DNA from: UBA1479 sp040216635
Lineage (GTDB): Bacteria > Pseudomonadota > Alphaproteobacteria > Rhodospirillales > Casp-alpha2
DNA: 64,000 nt
Direction: 5' to 3'
Assembly (NCBI GenBank): GCA_040216635.1
Contig: JAVJOU010000016.1
Span: 116,204-180,203, forward strand
Shown here piece by piece: positions 42,254 through 51,475 of the stretch. The position numbers and the translations under genes are program-made. The notes under the pieces are model-generated. The model was not told the DNA's origin and made no database searches. It saw only the letters and a list, made by a program, of their open reading frames with translations. Position 1 is the first letter of the stretch. Each line of letters starts with the position of its first letter.

Positions 42254-43123
42254 TTAGCTTTCCTGGATTTCCCGCCACAAGTCCAGCGTCCGCCGGGCTT
42301 GATCGACAATGGGGTAATCGATGAAATAGCCGTCCATCTGGATGGAGGCGAGGCCCTGTGCCTCGGCCTCGTCGAATGCGGCGACGACCCTTTCGGCAAA
42401 CGCAATCTGATCTTCCGTCGGCGTAAATACGCCGTTTACCGGCGCCAATTGATCCGGGTGGATGCAGAGCTTGCCCTGATATCCCATGTCGCGGACCTTT
42501 TCGGCGGACCGGACAAGGCCTTCCGTATCCTTGATGTGGATCCATACGGAATCGACCGGCGGCTCCAACCCTTCGGCGCGGGAGGCAAGCGCAATCTCGG
42601 CCCGAGCGTGGTCGATTTCGATTTCTGCCAAGGTCCAGCGCATGCCCATGTCCTTGGTGTAATCACCGGCCCCGAAGCTCAGCCGCCGCACGCGGGTGTC
42701 GGCCGCGGCGATCTCACGCACATTCGCCACGCCCTTGCCGGTTTCGATGATCGGCAACAGATCGATGGCACCGACCTCCATGCCTTTATCCTTTTCAATA
42801 TGCGTCAGGATCCAATCGACGGCGATCACTTGCGCTGCCTCTTCCACCTTCGGCAGGATCAGTCCGGTCAGCCACGGCCCGGTCACGGCCAGGATATCGT
42901 TGAAACAGAATTCCGTATCCCAGGCATTAACCCGAACATACCCCCGCTTGCCGGGGTGTTGTTTCAGGGCCTCAACCACCATGGCGCGGGTCGCCGGTTT
43001 TTCGGCCACGGCGACGGCGTCTTCCAGATCAAGGATGACCGCATCGCAGTCGAGGGTGAACGATTTTTCAACCCGGCGCGGATGGTTACCGGGGGCAAAC
43101 AGATAGGTACGATGGACGGCCAT
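42254..43123 (-). CDS. HpcH/HpaI aldolase/citrate lyase beta-like CoA-ester lyase
   Basis: 289 aa. HRTYLFAPGNHPRRVEKSF, DAVILDLEDAVAVAEK (metal Asp/Glu), LPKVEEAAQV, LPIIETGKGV and KLCIHPDQLAPVNGVFTP match the malyl-/citramalyl-CoA lyase and citrate-lyase-beta family. It cleaves 3-hydroxyacyl-CoA diacids to acetyl-CoA (or propionyl-CoA) and an oxo acid. It stands alone, convergent with the SDR. It is the only candidate in the window for the citramalyl-CoA lyase step that the ten-gene operon lacks (inference). Confidence 0.9.
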   Translation of the reverse strand: MAVHRTYLFAPGNHPRRVEKSFTLDCDAVILDLEDAVAVAEKPATRAMVVEALKQHPGKRGYVRVNAWDTEFCFNDILAVTGPWLTGLILPKVEEAAQVIAVDWILTHIEKDKGMEVGAIDLLPIIETGKGVANVREIAAADTRVRRLSFGAGDYTKDMGMRWTLAEIEIDHARAEIALASRAEGLEPPVDSVWIHIKDTEGLVRSAEKVRDMGYQGKLCIHPDQLAPVNGVFTPTEDQIAFAERVVAAFDEAEAQGLASIQMDGYFIDYPIVDQARRTLDLWREIQES

Positions 43124-43180
43124 TGGATGTTCCGTTGTGGTTTATTGTGGTTGGATTAAGTGGGTGGTTGTACGCAGCCT

Positions 43181-43420
43181 TCAGGATTGGGGCCGCGTGG
43201 CAAGATCCGGGCGGTCTTCTTCCGGATCGGGCTCGTAACAGGAATGCGGGTTTTCATCGAACGCCTTGGTCACGCCCGAAATGAAATCCTGAATGTCCTG
43301 TGCTGTTTTGGATGCCGCATCCGCGTTGGACGCAGGAACTTCCTCACCCGCCGCCGACACATGGGCGGGAACGGTGAGAAGCAACATGCCTACAAGGCAC
43401 AGAACGGCACGAAGCAGCAC
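43181..43420 (-). CDS. small exported protein of unknown function
   Basis: 79 aa starting at GTG 43420, chosen because AAAGGAGG lies 5 bases before it. A strong signal peptide (LLRAVLCLVGMLLLTVPAHVSAAG) leaves a mature part of about 55 residues with a single Cys (NPHSCYEPDPEEDRPD) and an acidic C-terminus. No family recognised. It lies 53 bases downstream of the M81 peptidase on the same strand. Confidence 0.6.
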   Translation of the reverse strand: MLLRAVLCLVGMLLLTVPAHVSAAGEEVPASNADAASKTAQDIQDFISGVTKAFDENPHSCYEPDPEEDRPDLATRPQS

Positions 43421-43473
43421 GGCATCCTCCTTTAAGGGATGAATGGATATGATACGCCTGTTACCCCGAACTG

Positions 43474-45009
43474 TCACCACGCGGGCAAGGACCAGGTCGT
43501 ATCCTGATCCAGGGGAAATACGGGACGGCATAAATCCCCCCAGTCGAAATTGCTGAACACCGGCGAGGTCAGCCCCGGACAATCGACCTCGATAACGTTT
43601 TCCGGCGCGAAGAACTCGTCGAACCCGGCCCGGAAGTGGCCGCGCGACTTGACGACTACGGTACGTGCCTGGGCAATGTCGACGCCGAACATCTCCAACA
43701 TCGCGGGATCTGCACATTGCTTGCGGTGGGTACCGACGGCAACCCGCACGCCCCCGATTTCAAGCAGCGCCGCCGGACCGACGCTGAGGGCGCGCCCCCG
43801 CAAAATCCCGCGCCGCCCGACGAACGAGCCGTCGGTGACCTTCAATACACGCGCCTGTACGTCATAAGGCTCTTCAAATACCGTGCGGGGGTTGCTGTTG
43901 AAGCGTGCGGTGATGTCGGCCACCTCACCCGCTTCATGGGCGGCTTGCGCCACGGCACCGTCGATCACGACCCCCATCACGACGCCATCTGCCTCGGCCT
44001 CGATCAAGGCCCGCAGCAGATAACTCGTGCTGCCGGTCCCGCCCCCGCCGGGGTTATCGGCGACATCGGCCAATATCTTGGCCGGCAAGACCCTGTCCTT
44101 GCCGCATGCCACCGCCATGGCGACCGCTTCGGCAATCGGCGTCAGCGTTTTCTGATAGCGTTCGTGATCATCCCAAAGACGTTGAGCCAGGTCACCTGCG
44201 AGTGCCCGTGCGGCGGCAAGGTCGTCACGCGCCGTCACGATCACGGACATGCCGCATTTGGGGCTGTCCGAATAGATGAAACCTGCGGCGATCGAGACGT
44301 TCAGGATTGTACCGCCGGATTCCTGCTGGGCCGCCTGTCCCGCATTAATGATGTCCGCATAAGGCCCCACCGCCGTCAGCAAGACAACCGAGGGGGCCGC
44401 GATCGGAACCTTTACGAATGCGGTCTTCGGTCGCATGCCGTTCCACATTTCATCCATGGCATAGGCGGCTTCGCTGGCCCGTTCACGCTGGTCGACATGG
44501 GGGTTGGTCAAATAGGCGATCAGGACATCCGCCTGTTCCGCCATCTTGGGCGATACGTTGGTGTGCAGATCCAGCGTCGCGATAAGGGGAACGTCGGGCC
44601 CGACGATGTCCCGCACCCGGCCGTACAGCAACCCATCCGGGTCTGTTTCGTGTTCGGCCCGCATGGCACCGTGGCTGACGATATAGACACCGTCCAACGG
44701 CCCGGCAGCCTTCAGGCGGGTTTCGACCTCACTCACGAACCGGTCGAAGAACTGTTTTTCAACCGGGCCGCCCGGTTCCGCATCGCCGACCAGGATCGGC
44801 ACCAGTTCCCAGGCATCGGGGCGAAGTTTCTCCATCTGCTGGCAAAAGGCATTGACCTCGGACGGAAGTCGCGGGTTCGGCTTGGCCAGTTCGGCCAGAA
44901 TGTCGTCGCCGGCCAACAGGCAGCGCCGCTTATAATCGGCCTCGGTCGTGACCGGGGCAAAAGCGTTGCTTTCCAAAAGAAAGCCGAGAATCGCAATACG
45001 TTTGGTCAT
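43474..45009 (-). CDS. M81 family metallopeptidase (MlrC-like)
   Basis: 511 aa. KRIAILGFLLESNAFAPVTTE is the typical start, GVYIVSHGAMRAEHETDPDG and ATLDLHTNVSPKM carry metal-binding Asp/His residues, and NPGGGGTGSTSYLLRAL and KSRGHFRAGFDEFF complete the M81 pattern. MlrC hydrolyses small linear peptides from microcystin or nodularin breakdown; most relatives have unknown peptide-like substrates. It lies directly after the peptide ABC operon and its terminator, consistent with hydrolysis of what that system imports. Confidence 0.9.
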   Translation of the reverse strand: MTKRIAILGFLLESNAFAPVTTEADYKRRCLLAGDDILAELAKPNPRLPSEVNAFCQQMEKLRPDAWELVPILVGDAEPGGPVEKQFFDRFVSEVETRLKAAGPLDGVYIVSHGAMRAEHETDPDGLLYGRVRDIVGPDVPLIATLDLHTNVSPKMAEQADVLIAYLTNPHVDQRERASEAAYAMDEMWNGMRPKTAFVKVPIAAPSVVLLTAVGPYADIINAGQAAQQESGGTILNVSIAAGFIYSDSPKCGMSVIVTARDDLAAARALAGDLAQRLWDDHERYQKTLTPIAEAVAMAVACGKDRVLPAKILADVADNPGGGGTGSTSYLLRALIEAEADGVVMGVVIDGAVAQAAHEAGEVADITARFNSNPRTVFEEPYDVQARVLKVTDGSFVGRRGILRGRALSVGPAALLEIGGVRVAVGTHRKQCADPAMLEMFGVDIAQARTVVVKSRGHFRAGFDEFFAPENVIEVDCPGLTSPVFSNFDWGDLCRPVFPLDQDTTWSLPAW

Positions 45010-45046
45010 GGTCTGGGATCGTCCTTTCGAAACACCCTAGGCATGA

Positions 45047-45072
45047 GAAAAGGCGGCCGAAGCCGCCTTTTC
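45047..45072 (-). terminator. rho-independent terminator of the ABC transporter operon
   Basis: Perfect 11-bp stem GAAAAGGCGGC/GCCGCCTTTTC. On the minus strand the loop is TTCG closed by C-G, the very stable UUCG tetraloop, and the 3' arm ends in TTTTC. It lies 24 bases after the last permease gene. Confidence 0.8.
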
Positions 45073-45096
45073 CCAGAACAACAGTCATATGGACCG

Positions 45097-46002
45097 TTAG
45101 CGCGAACGCAGTTTCGGATCCAGGGTATCGCGCACGGCGTCCCCGAACAGGTTGAAACCGAACACGCTGAGCGAAATCGCGACGCCGGGATAGATGGCGA
45201 CCCAAGGTGCGCCTTCGAAGAACTCGGAGGCGTTGGTCAGCATCAGACCCCAGGCCGGGATCGGGTCCTGAACACCCAGGCCCAGGAACGACAGCGACGC
45301 TTCAAGAAGGATCGCTTGCCCCAGGAAGGTGGTCAGCATGATCAGGTACGGTGCCATGACGTTCGGCACCATGTGGCGCAAGATGATGCGGGCATTGCTG
45401 AAGCCCAAGGCACGTGCAGCATCCACATAAGGAATTTCACGAATGGCCAGCGCATTGGAGCGGACCACGCGTGCACACTGCGGCACAAAGGGCAGGATGA
45501 TCGCGATCATCACGTTTTCGATCCCCGGCCCCAAGGTGGCGACAACCGCCAAGGCCAGAATGATCAGCGGAAACGCCATGAAGACGTCAAGGATACGCTG
45601 AAGGATCAAGTCGAACAGACCGCCGAAGTAGGCGCTGGCCACACCGAGCACGAGGCCCAGCGTAGAGCCGATGATCGCGCAGACAAAGCCGACCAGCAAC
45701 GCAGTCCGCGAACCGTAGATCAGACGCGAAAGGATATCGCGGCCGAATTCGTCGGTGCCGAGGATATAGCCGTTCTCGCCCGGGCTTGTGAGCATCGAGT
45801 CGAAATGCTCCTGCAGCGGGTCGTGGGGAGAAACGACGTTTGCCAACGCTGCCGCGACGATCATCGCGATAACAATCGCCAAACCGAACACGCCGAGCGG
45901 CTGTTTGCGGGAAAGATCGATTACGACCTGGGTCCAAGGCTTCTTCGGGGCAACTTCCTCGAATTCAGCTTCGGTTTGAACTTCTGAAACAGTAGCCATC
46001 AT
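45097..46002 (-). CDS. ABC transporter permease (DppC/OppC type)
   Basis: 301 aa, six hydrophobic helices. The N-terminal FGLAIVIAMIVAAALANVVSP is the OppC_N region. The EAA loop reads YVDAARALGFSNARIILRHMVPNV, and LEASLSFLGLGVQDPIPAWG follows. Second permease of the peptide/nickel-type system; starts 9 bases after the DppB-type gene's stop. Two ATG codons in a row mark the start. Confidence 0.93.
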   Translation of the reverse strand: MMATVSEVQTEAEFEEVAPKKPWTQVVIDLSRKQPLGVFGLAIVIAMIVAAALANVVSPHDPLQEHFDSMLTSPGENGYILGTDEFGRDILSRLIYGSRTALLVGFVCAIIGSTLGLVLGVASAYFGGLFDLILQRILDVFMAFPLIILALAVVATLGPGIENVMIAIILPFVPQCARVVRSNALAIREIPYVDAARALGFSNARIILRHMVPNVMAPYLIMLTTFLGQAILLEASLSFLGLGVQDPIPAWGLMLTNASEFFEGAPWVAIYPGVAISLSVFGFNLFGDAVRDTLDPKLRSR

Positions 46003-46011
46003 CTTTCCCCG

Positions 46012-46983
46012 TTACGAATAGCGGATGCGCGGATCGAGCCACGCATAGGCCAAGTCGGTAATGAGGTTGGTGATAACGAACACGATCACCACTAGCATCA
46101 CCAGGTTTTGCGTCATCGTGAAGTCCTGACGTTCGACACCGTCGACCATCAGGTTGCCGAGACCGTTGAGGTTGAACACCTGCTCGGTCACCACCAGACC
46201 GCCCATCAGGAACGCGAATTCCAGGGCAAGAACGGTGACCACGGGCAGCAAGGCGTTCTTCAGCGCGTGGCGGTTGATCACGATTTTCTCGACCATCCCC
46301 TTGGCCCGTGCGGTACGGACATAGTCCTCTCGCAGAACCTCAAGCATGGCGGAGCGCGTCATACGGGTGGCAACGGCCGAATACCGGTAACCGGTGGCAA
46401 CGGCAGGCCAGATGAGCTGCGCCAGGTTATGGGCCGGGTCTTCCCAGATCGATTTGAACTGGATCGGCGGCATCCATGGTTGACCGAACCAGGATTGCGT
46501 CACGACAAGCAATCCCAAAATGATCATCAAACCCAGCCAGAACGACGGAATGGCGATGCCGGCGATGGCGAAGCCCCGCACAACATAGTCAGTGAGCGTG
46601 TTCTGACGCACGGCGGAAATGATACCCAGCGGAATGGCAATCACCGTGGCAACAAAGGTCGCCATGATCGCAATCTGCAGGGACAGTTCGAACCGGATGG
46701 CGATCTCATGCGTCACGGGTTGGCCCGTCCACATGGATTCACCCAGATCGAAGATAAAGTAACCCCAAATAAAGTCGAAAAATTGAACGATTTGCGGTTT
46801 GTTCAATCCCAACTGTTCGCGGCACAGGTCGATCTGTTCCTGGGCAACGGCAAGACCGGAGCCAAGATAACGAACCGCACAAATGTCACCAGGGGACATA
46901 CGTAGCAACAAGAACACAAGGACCGCGGCGCCGAACAGCGTCGGAATCATCAAGAGCGTTCTTTTGAAAATATACTTGCCCAT
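46012..46983 (-). CDS. ABC transporter permease (DppB/OppB type)
   Basis: 323 aa. The N-terminal KRTLLMIPTLFGAAVLVFLLLRM is followed by the periplasmic stretch typical of DppB, then six helices and the EAA loop EDYVRTARAKGMVEKIVINRHALKNA. GAGGAAG precedes ATG 46983. A strong stem-loop (46997-47038) separates it from the binding-protein gene. Confidence 0.93.
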   Translation of the reverse strand: MGKYIFKRTLLMIPTLFGAAVLVFLLLRMSPGDICAVRYLGSGLAVAQEQIDLCREQLGLNKPQIVQFFDFIWGYFIFDLGESMWTGQPVTHEIAIRFELSLQIAIMATFVATVIAIPLGIISAVRQNTLTDYVVRGFAIAGIAIPSFWLGLMIILGLLVVTQSWFGQPWMPPIQFKSIWEDPAHNLAQLIWPAVATGYRYSAVATRMTRSAMLEVLREDYVRTARAKGMVEKIVINRHALKNALLPVVTVLALEFAFLMGGLVVTEQVFNLNGLGNLMVDGVERQDFTMTQNLVMLVVIVFVITNLITDLAYAWLDPRIRYS

Positions 46984-46996
46984 TTCTTCCTCTATC

Positions 46997-47038
46997 GGGG
47001 TTGACCGCCCGCCACCGGGATGGCGGCGAGCGGTCCCC
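46997..47038 (-). other. stem-loop between ABC binding protein and permease
   Basis: Outer pairing GGGG/CCCC and ACCGC/GCGGT encloses an inner stem CCGCCA-CCGGGA-TGGCGG. There is no U-tract, so a role in protecting the upstream binding-protein mRNA is likelier than termination. Confidence 0.6.
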
Positions 47039-47068
47039 GTTTGTTGTTAGTGCTGCGTTACGCGCAAC

Positions 47069-48679
47069 TTACTTGTCGAGCCAAACCTGGTCCAAGCTCT
47101 GGTTCAGGTAGTGGCTAGGCGCGATCTTCCAGCCCTTCACGTAGGAGCGGTGCGGGTTGATCTTGTACCACCACAACGTGATGCCTTCGTGCGCCATGTC
47201 GGACAGAGCGCGTTTCTCGAAGACACGAACGATTTCACGCTGTTTGGCTTCGTCGCCTTCCTGCGCAAGTTTCGCATAGATGTCTTCGAGTTCTTGGTCC
47301 TTGCCTTTGTATTGACCGTAGTTATTACCGGCGGAACCAAGGAACTTGGTGATGTCGACGATCGGGTTGATGACCGACTGGCAGTTGAAATCGACCGACA
47401 CATCGAAGTCGGCGGTTTTACGCAGCGAGTTGTAGAACGACTTGGTCGGTTCCACGCGCTGGGTGACTTCCATGCCAACTTGACGCCACTGGCCGATCAG
47501 CCAGGTGCCGACGATCTTATACGGCTGGTCCGTACCGCGGTTGAGCAGTTCGAACTTCAGGCCGGCCTTGCCGGCATCCGCAAGCAGCTTCTTAGCTTGT
47601 TCGCGGGAAGCCTTGAGATCCGTGCCATAACCGTTCAGGCGAACCAGTTCGGCCTTGGAAGCGGCCAGCGGGTGGTTCGGGAACACGACGCCGCCAACGG
47701 TCTTCACGATGGCGATCCGGCTCAGGTGCTGAGATCCACCCCAACGGTCAACCGCGAGGGTCAGAGCCTGACGGACACGGGGGTCCTGCATGATCGGACG
47801 GCTTTGGTTCGGCGTGAACAGAAGCACGCAGTTCCAGTCGCTTTCCTGGACCGTGATGTCTTTGCCCAGCGCCTTGACAAGATCGTCACGCTGTTTCGGC
47901 GGGAAACCACGGAATTCGATGGCTGCACGGTCGCCACGGATGGCCTGAACGCGGATAGCCATCTTGCGCGAAATCAGCGCCTTATAGCCGTCCAGGTAAG
48001 GCTTACCTTTGACGTGGAAGTTGTCGTTGCGAACGGCTTCGACGTGCGAACCGGCAACCGCTTCCTTGAACTTGAAGGCACCGGTGCCGTTCACGTTCTT
48101 CTGATGCCATTCGTAACCCTTCTCCTTCATATCCTTCTCAGAATAGATGTAGTTGAAGGGGGTGGCGACGGCCGGAATGAACGCGCCGGACGGGAACTTC
48201 AGCTTGAAGACAACCGTTTCATCATCCGGGGCCGAGACACTGTCGACCATGTTGAAGAACGCCTTACGGGCGGACTTGATGCCCTCGGGCGGGAAGATGA
48301 TCTTGTTGTAGGTCGCGGCGATGTCACTGGCGGTCAATTTCTGACCGTCATGGAATTCGACGCCCTTCTTGATTTTGAAGGTAAACGTCTTGCCACCGTC
48401 GGTCGGCTTCGGAAGATCTCCGACACACAGGTCGCAGATGAAGTCCGTCGGCGAGGACGGATTGTCCGGATTGACGCGAATCAGCAAGCTGTAGAACGGG
48501 CGCGTCGGGTGAACCATCGCAAAGGTTGATTCGATGTGGCCGTCATAAGACGGCGACTCGGCAGCGACGATGAAGTTAAGCACACCGCCCTTTTTCTGCG
48601 CCTTTGCCGGTTCGCTTGCCCCCATGGTGAGCCCAGCGCCCACCGCGAGAGCCAACGCGAAACGTGCGTATTTACTCAT
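47069..48679 (-). CDS. ABC transporter substrate-binding protein (peptide/nickel family 5)
   Basis: 536 aa with a signal peptide (KYARFALALAVGAGLTMGA, cut near PAKA-Q). Family 5 features: DGGKTFTFKIKKGVEFHDGQKLTASDIAATYN, NGTGAFKFKEAVAGSHVEAVRNDNF and VRQALTLAVDR. It binds oligopeptides or similar ligands in the periplasm. GGAGACTT precedes ATG 48679. A GGGGGA/TCCCCC stem at 48708-48729 lies in the 82-base gap after the ATPase gene. Unusually, it follows the two ATPase genes in the operon. Confidence 0.93.
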   Translation of the reverse strand: MSKYARFALALAVGAGLTMGASEPAKAQKKGGVLNFIVAAESPSYDGHIESTFAMVHPTRPFYSLLIRVNPDNPSSPTDFICDLCVGDLPKPTDGGKTFTFKIKKGVEFHDGQKLTASDIAATYNKIIFPPEGIKSARKAFFNMVDSVSAPDDETVVFKLKFPSGAFIPAVATPFNYIYSEKDMKEKGYEWHQKNVNGTGAFKFKEAVAGSHVEAVRNDNFHVKGKPYLDGYKALISRKMAIRVQAIRGDRAAIEFRGFPPKQRDDLVKALGKDITVQESDWNCVLLFTPNQSRPIMQDPRVRQALTLAVDRWGGSQHLSRIAIVKTVGGVVFPNHPLAASKAELVRLNGYGTDLKASREQAKKLLADAGKAGLKFELLNRGTDQPYKIVGTWLIGQWRQVGMEVTQRVEPTKSFYNSLRKTADFDVSVDFNCQSVINPIVDITKFLGSAGNNYGQYKGKDQELEDIYAKLAQEGDEAKQREIVRVFEKRALSDMAHEGITLWWYKINPHRSYVKGWKIAPSHYLNQSLDQVWLDK

Positions 48680-48761
48680 GTGAAGTCTCCTTACCCATTT
48701 ATGGTTCGGGGGATGTTCATTCCTCCCCCACTCTTTTGTGTCCTCCCTGAAAAGGGGGAGA

Positions 48762-49799
48762 TCACACCTCCGTGCAGGCCACCCAGTGACCTTTTCGCAC
48801 CTCTCTGAAGTCTGGAATCTTTTGACTGCACGAGTCCACCGCTAAAGGACAGCGGGGGTGAAAAACACAGCCCGACGGAGGGTTAATCGGACTAGGAATT
48901 TCTCCCTTGATGATTTGGTGCTCGCGCGTTTTTTCCAGATCCGGATCCGGAATCGGAACCGCATTCAGTAGCGCCTCTGAATAGGGATGCAAAGGATGGT
49001 CGAACAACTCGTCACAATCGGCCAGCTCAACCATATGTCCCAGGTACATGACCGCGACACGGTGACAGATGTGGCGAACGACGGAGAGATCGTGGCTGAT
49101 GAACAGGTAGGTCAGCTCGAACTCGTCGCGCAGTTCTTCCAGAAGGTTGATCACCTGCGCCTGGATCGACACGTCAAGCGCCGACACGGCTTCGTCACAG
49201 ATGATGAATTCCGGCTCCATCGCCAGGGCCCGCGCAATCCCGACACGCTGGCGCTGACCACCCGACATTTCATGCGGATAACGGTCCGCAAAATCCGGAT
49301 GTAGACCGCAACGACCCAAAAGATACCCGATACGTTCGCGGCGCTTGGCTTCATCCGTGATGATGCCGTGCACACGCAGCGGCTCGCCGATGATATCGCC
49401 GATCTTCATACGCGGGTTCAACGAACTGTACGGATCCTGGAAAATCACCTGGATCTTCTTTCGGACGTCGATCAGCTCTTTGTTGTCGAGCTGGCAGATA
49501 TCCTTGCCGTCATAGATGATTTCACCGGCCGTCGGATCTTCAAGACGCAGAATGCAGCGCCCCGTGGTCGTCTTACCGCAACCGGATTCGCCGACCAGTC
49601 CAAGGGTTTCCCCTTTACGGATGTAGAAGTCGAGGCCATCGACGGCCTTAACGTCAGCAACCTTACGCGGGATGATGACGCCTTCCGTGATCGGAAAGTG
49701 CATCTTCAGCCCCTTTACGGTGACCAGAACCTCATCCGAGACTTTGCCGCGGAATTGAGCGCCGGTATCACCGACAGGTTGTGCCTGGGCTTCATTCAT
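48762..49799 (-). CDS. ABC transporter ATP-binding protein (DppF/OppF type)
   Basis: 345 aa from ATG 49799, which overlaps the upstream stop as ATGA; the frame is open further but the overlap marks the start. Walker A GLVGESGCGKTTTGR, Q-loop VIFQDPYSSLNPRM, signature MSGGQRQRVGIARAL, Walker B FIICDEAVSALD, and the OppF C-terminal zone with INPPSGCVFHPRCP and several Cys. Second ATPase of the peptide transporter. Confidence 0.94.
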   Translation of the reverse strand: MNEAQAQPVGDTGAQFRGKVSDEVLVTVKGLKMHFPITEGVIIPRKVADVKAVDGLDFYIRKGETLGLVGESGCGKTTTGRCILRLEDPTAGEIIYDGKDICQLDNKELIDVRKKIQVIFQDPYSSLNPRMKIGDIIGEPLRVHGIITDEAKRRERIGYLLGRCGLHPDFADRYPHEMSGGQRQRVGIARALAMEPEFIICDEAVSALDVSIQAQVINLLEELRDEFELTYLFISHDLSVVRHICHRVAVMYLGHMVELADCDELFDHPLHPYSEALLNAVPIPDPDLEKTREHQIIKGEIPSPINPPSGCVFHPRCPLAVDSCSQKIPDFREVRKGHWVACTEV

Positions 49800-50788
49800 A
49801 GTTCGATCTCCGCCAAACTTTCTTTCGACCGGAAACACGCGCTGAAGTGCTGGTCTCCCATTTCTTCAAGCGCTGGATATGATTCCGCACATTTTTCCAC
49901 CGCGAACTTGCACCGCGGACGGAACGAACAACCGCCGTCCAAGCGGGTCAAATCAGGCGGCTGACCTTCGACGGGGTCGAGCTTTTCCTGACGCGGACGG
50001 TCCATGCGGGGCACGGATTTCAAAAGCGCCAGGGTATAGGGATGGCGGGGCCGGTGATAAATGTCGGAAGCATTGCCTGATTCGACGATACGACCGGCAT
50101 ACATGACGTTCACACGGTCGGCATAACGCGCCACCACACCCAGGTTATGGGTGATGATAATCATCGCCACACCGAGATCCCGGGTCAGATTCTTCATCAA
50201 CTCGAGAATCTGCGCCTGAATGGTCACGTCGAGCGCCGTTGTCGGCTCGTCCGCGATAATCAGCTTCGGCTCGCAGGCCAGCGACATGGCGATCATGACA
50301 CGCTGACGCATACCGCCCGACAGATGGTGCGGATACTGATCGATACGCCGACGCGGCTCGTTGATCCCGACCATCTCCAAAAGCTTGACCGCGCGGTCTT
50401 TAGCTTCGGCTTCGGACATGTTCATGTGCGCGATCATCGGCTCGGTCAACTGCATGCCGATGCTCAGAACCGGATTCAAAGACGTCATCGGTTCCTGGAA
50501 GATCATCGAAATATCGCGACCGCGAATTTCCCGAATTTCATCCTCGGAACAGAACGCCAGGTTTTTACCTTGGAAGCGGATTTCACCGCCGACGATTTCG
50601 CCGGGTGGTTTTGGAATAAGCCGAAGGATGCTCAGTGCGGTAACGGACTTGCCGGAACCGGACTCGCCCACAACGGCGACGGTTTCACCTGCGTTGACGT
50701 CGTACGAAACGCCATCAACAGCTTTAACGGTTCCCCCAGACGTAAAGAAATGCGTCTGGAGATTATCAATCTCGAGGAGTGCCCCCAC
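49796..50788 (-). CDS. ABC transporter ATP-binding protein (DppD/OppD type)
   Basis: 330 aa from GTG 50788 (AAGGAA 8 bases upstream). Walker A VVGESGSGKSVTALS, Q-loop MIFQEPMTSLNPVLS, signature LSGGMRQRVMIAMSL, Walker B LIIADEPTTALD, H-loop IIITHNLGVVA, and the Cys-containing C-terminus CSFRPRCKFAVEKC that can bind an Fe-S cluster in DppD. First gene of the operon and divergent from the carboxymuconolactone-decarboxylase-like gene across 261 bases with GTATAC site C. Confidence 0.94.
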   Translation of the reverse strand: MGALLEIDNLQTHFFTSGGTVKAVDGVSYDVNAGETVAVVGESGSGKSVTALSILRLIPKPPGEIVGGEIRFQGKNLAFCSEDEIREIRGRDISMIFQEPMTSLNPVLSIGMQLTEPMIAHMNMSEAEAKDRAVKLLEMVGINEPRRRIDQYPHHLSGGMRQRVMIAMSLACEPKLIIADEPTTALDVTIQAQILELMKNLTRDLGVAMIIITHNLGVVARYADRVNVMYAGRIVESGNASDIYHRPRHPYTLALLKSVPRMDRPRQEKLDPVEGQPPDLTRLDGGCSFRPRCKFAVEKCAESYPALEEMGDQHFSACFRSKESLAEIEL

Positions 50789-51002
50789 AGATATGTTTCC
50801 TTCCCACTGTTTTTGATTCGGGAGGTTTTATTTTTTCTCCCTGGGTTACGGGTGGAAAACTAGAAGCCCCCCCTGCCGTTGTCAACGGGTTCACAACGCT
50901 ATTTGTAATTTTCACACGAAGATTTTCCGGCCTTACCGCAGGCGCGAAACAAAAAAGTTCTCTGCCCCCCGGATCGTTCTGGTATATGCCATCGGCATCA
51001 GG

Positions 51003-51014
51003 AATGTATACAAA
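51003..51014. promoter_or_regulatory. GTATAC palindrome, site C
   Basis: AATGTATACAAA, 35 bases before ATG 51050, in the divergent region between the peptide ABC operon and the CMD-like gene. Same core as sites A, B, D and E. Confidence 0.55.
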
Positions 51015-51049
51015 ACGACTGTAATCATAGCCCAAGGAGACCATCCGAA

Positions 51050-51472
51050 ATGCCCAACAATTCAAAAATGCATGACATGGGAATGAAGTACCGGCGAGAG
51101 GTGCTTGGCGACGCCTATGTTGATAAGTCCATGGGCGGCGCCGATGACTTCAACCGCGGCTTCCAGGAATTCGTCACTGAATATGCCTGGGGTGGCAGTT
51201 GGGCGCGGGGCATCCTGTCCAAGCGCGACCGCTCCATCCTTAATCTGGGCATGCTGGCGGCCCTCAACCGGCCGCACGAATTCAAGCTTCATTTCCGGGG
51301 TGCGATCACCAACGGCCTGAGCGTCGCTGACCTGCGGGAGATATGCACCCAGATCGCCGTCTACTGCGGCGTTCCGGCGGGCATCGACGCGTTCCGTCTG
51401 GCCCGCGAAGTTTTCAACGAACAGGGCATCGATATCTCCACGATCGACGTCAAAACCGATCTGGAGGATTGA
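51050..51472 (+). CDS. carboxymuconolactone decarboxylase family protein
   Basis: 140 aa. The length and the all-helical pattern YRREVLGDAYVDKSM, FVTEYAWGGSWARGILSKRDRSILNLGMLAALNR and EICTQIAVYCGVPAGIDAF match 4-carboxymuconolactone decarboxylase (PcaC-like) rather than the shorter AhpD. The reaction is decarboxylation of a lactone diacid in the beta-ketoadipate route, but no other pca gene is here. AAGGAGA precedes ATG 51050, and the next gene starts 3 bases after its stop. Confidence 0.88.
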   Translation: MPNNSKMHDMGMKYRREVLGDAYVDKSMGGADDFNRGFQEFVTEYAWGGSWARGILSKRDRSILNLGMLAALNRPHEFKLHFRGAITNGLSVADLREICTQIAVYCGVPAGIDAFRLAREVFNEQGIDISTIDVKTDLED

Positions 51473-51475
51473 TCC

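Noticed and set aside
43636..45987. Long plus-strand open frame of more than 780 codons opposite the M81 peptidase and ABC permease
   Set aside because: Translation is Arg/Gln/His-rich with no conserved motif, and both opposite-strand genes are firmly identified.
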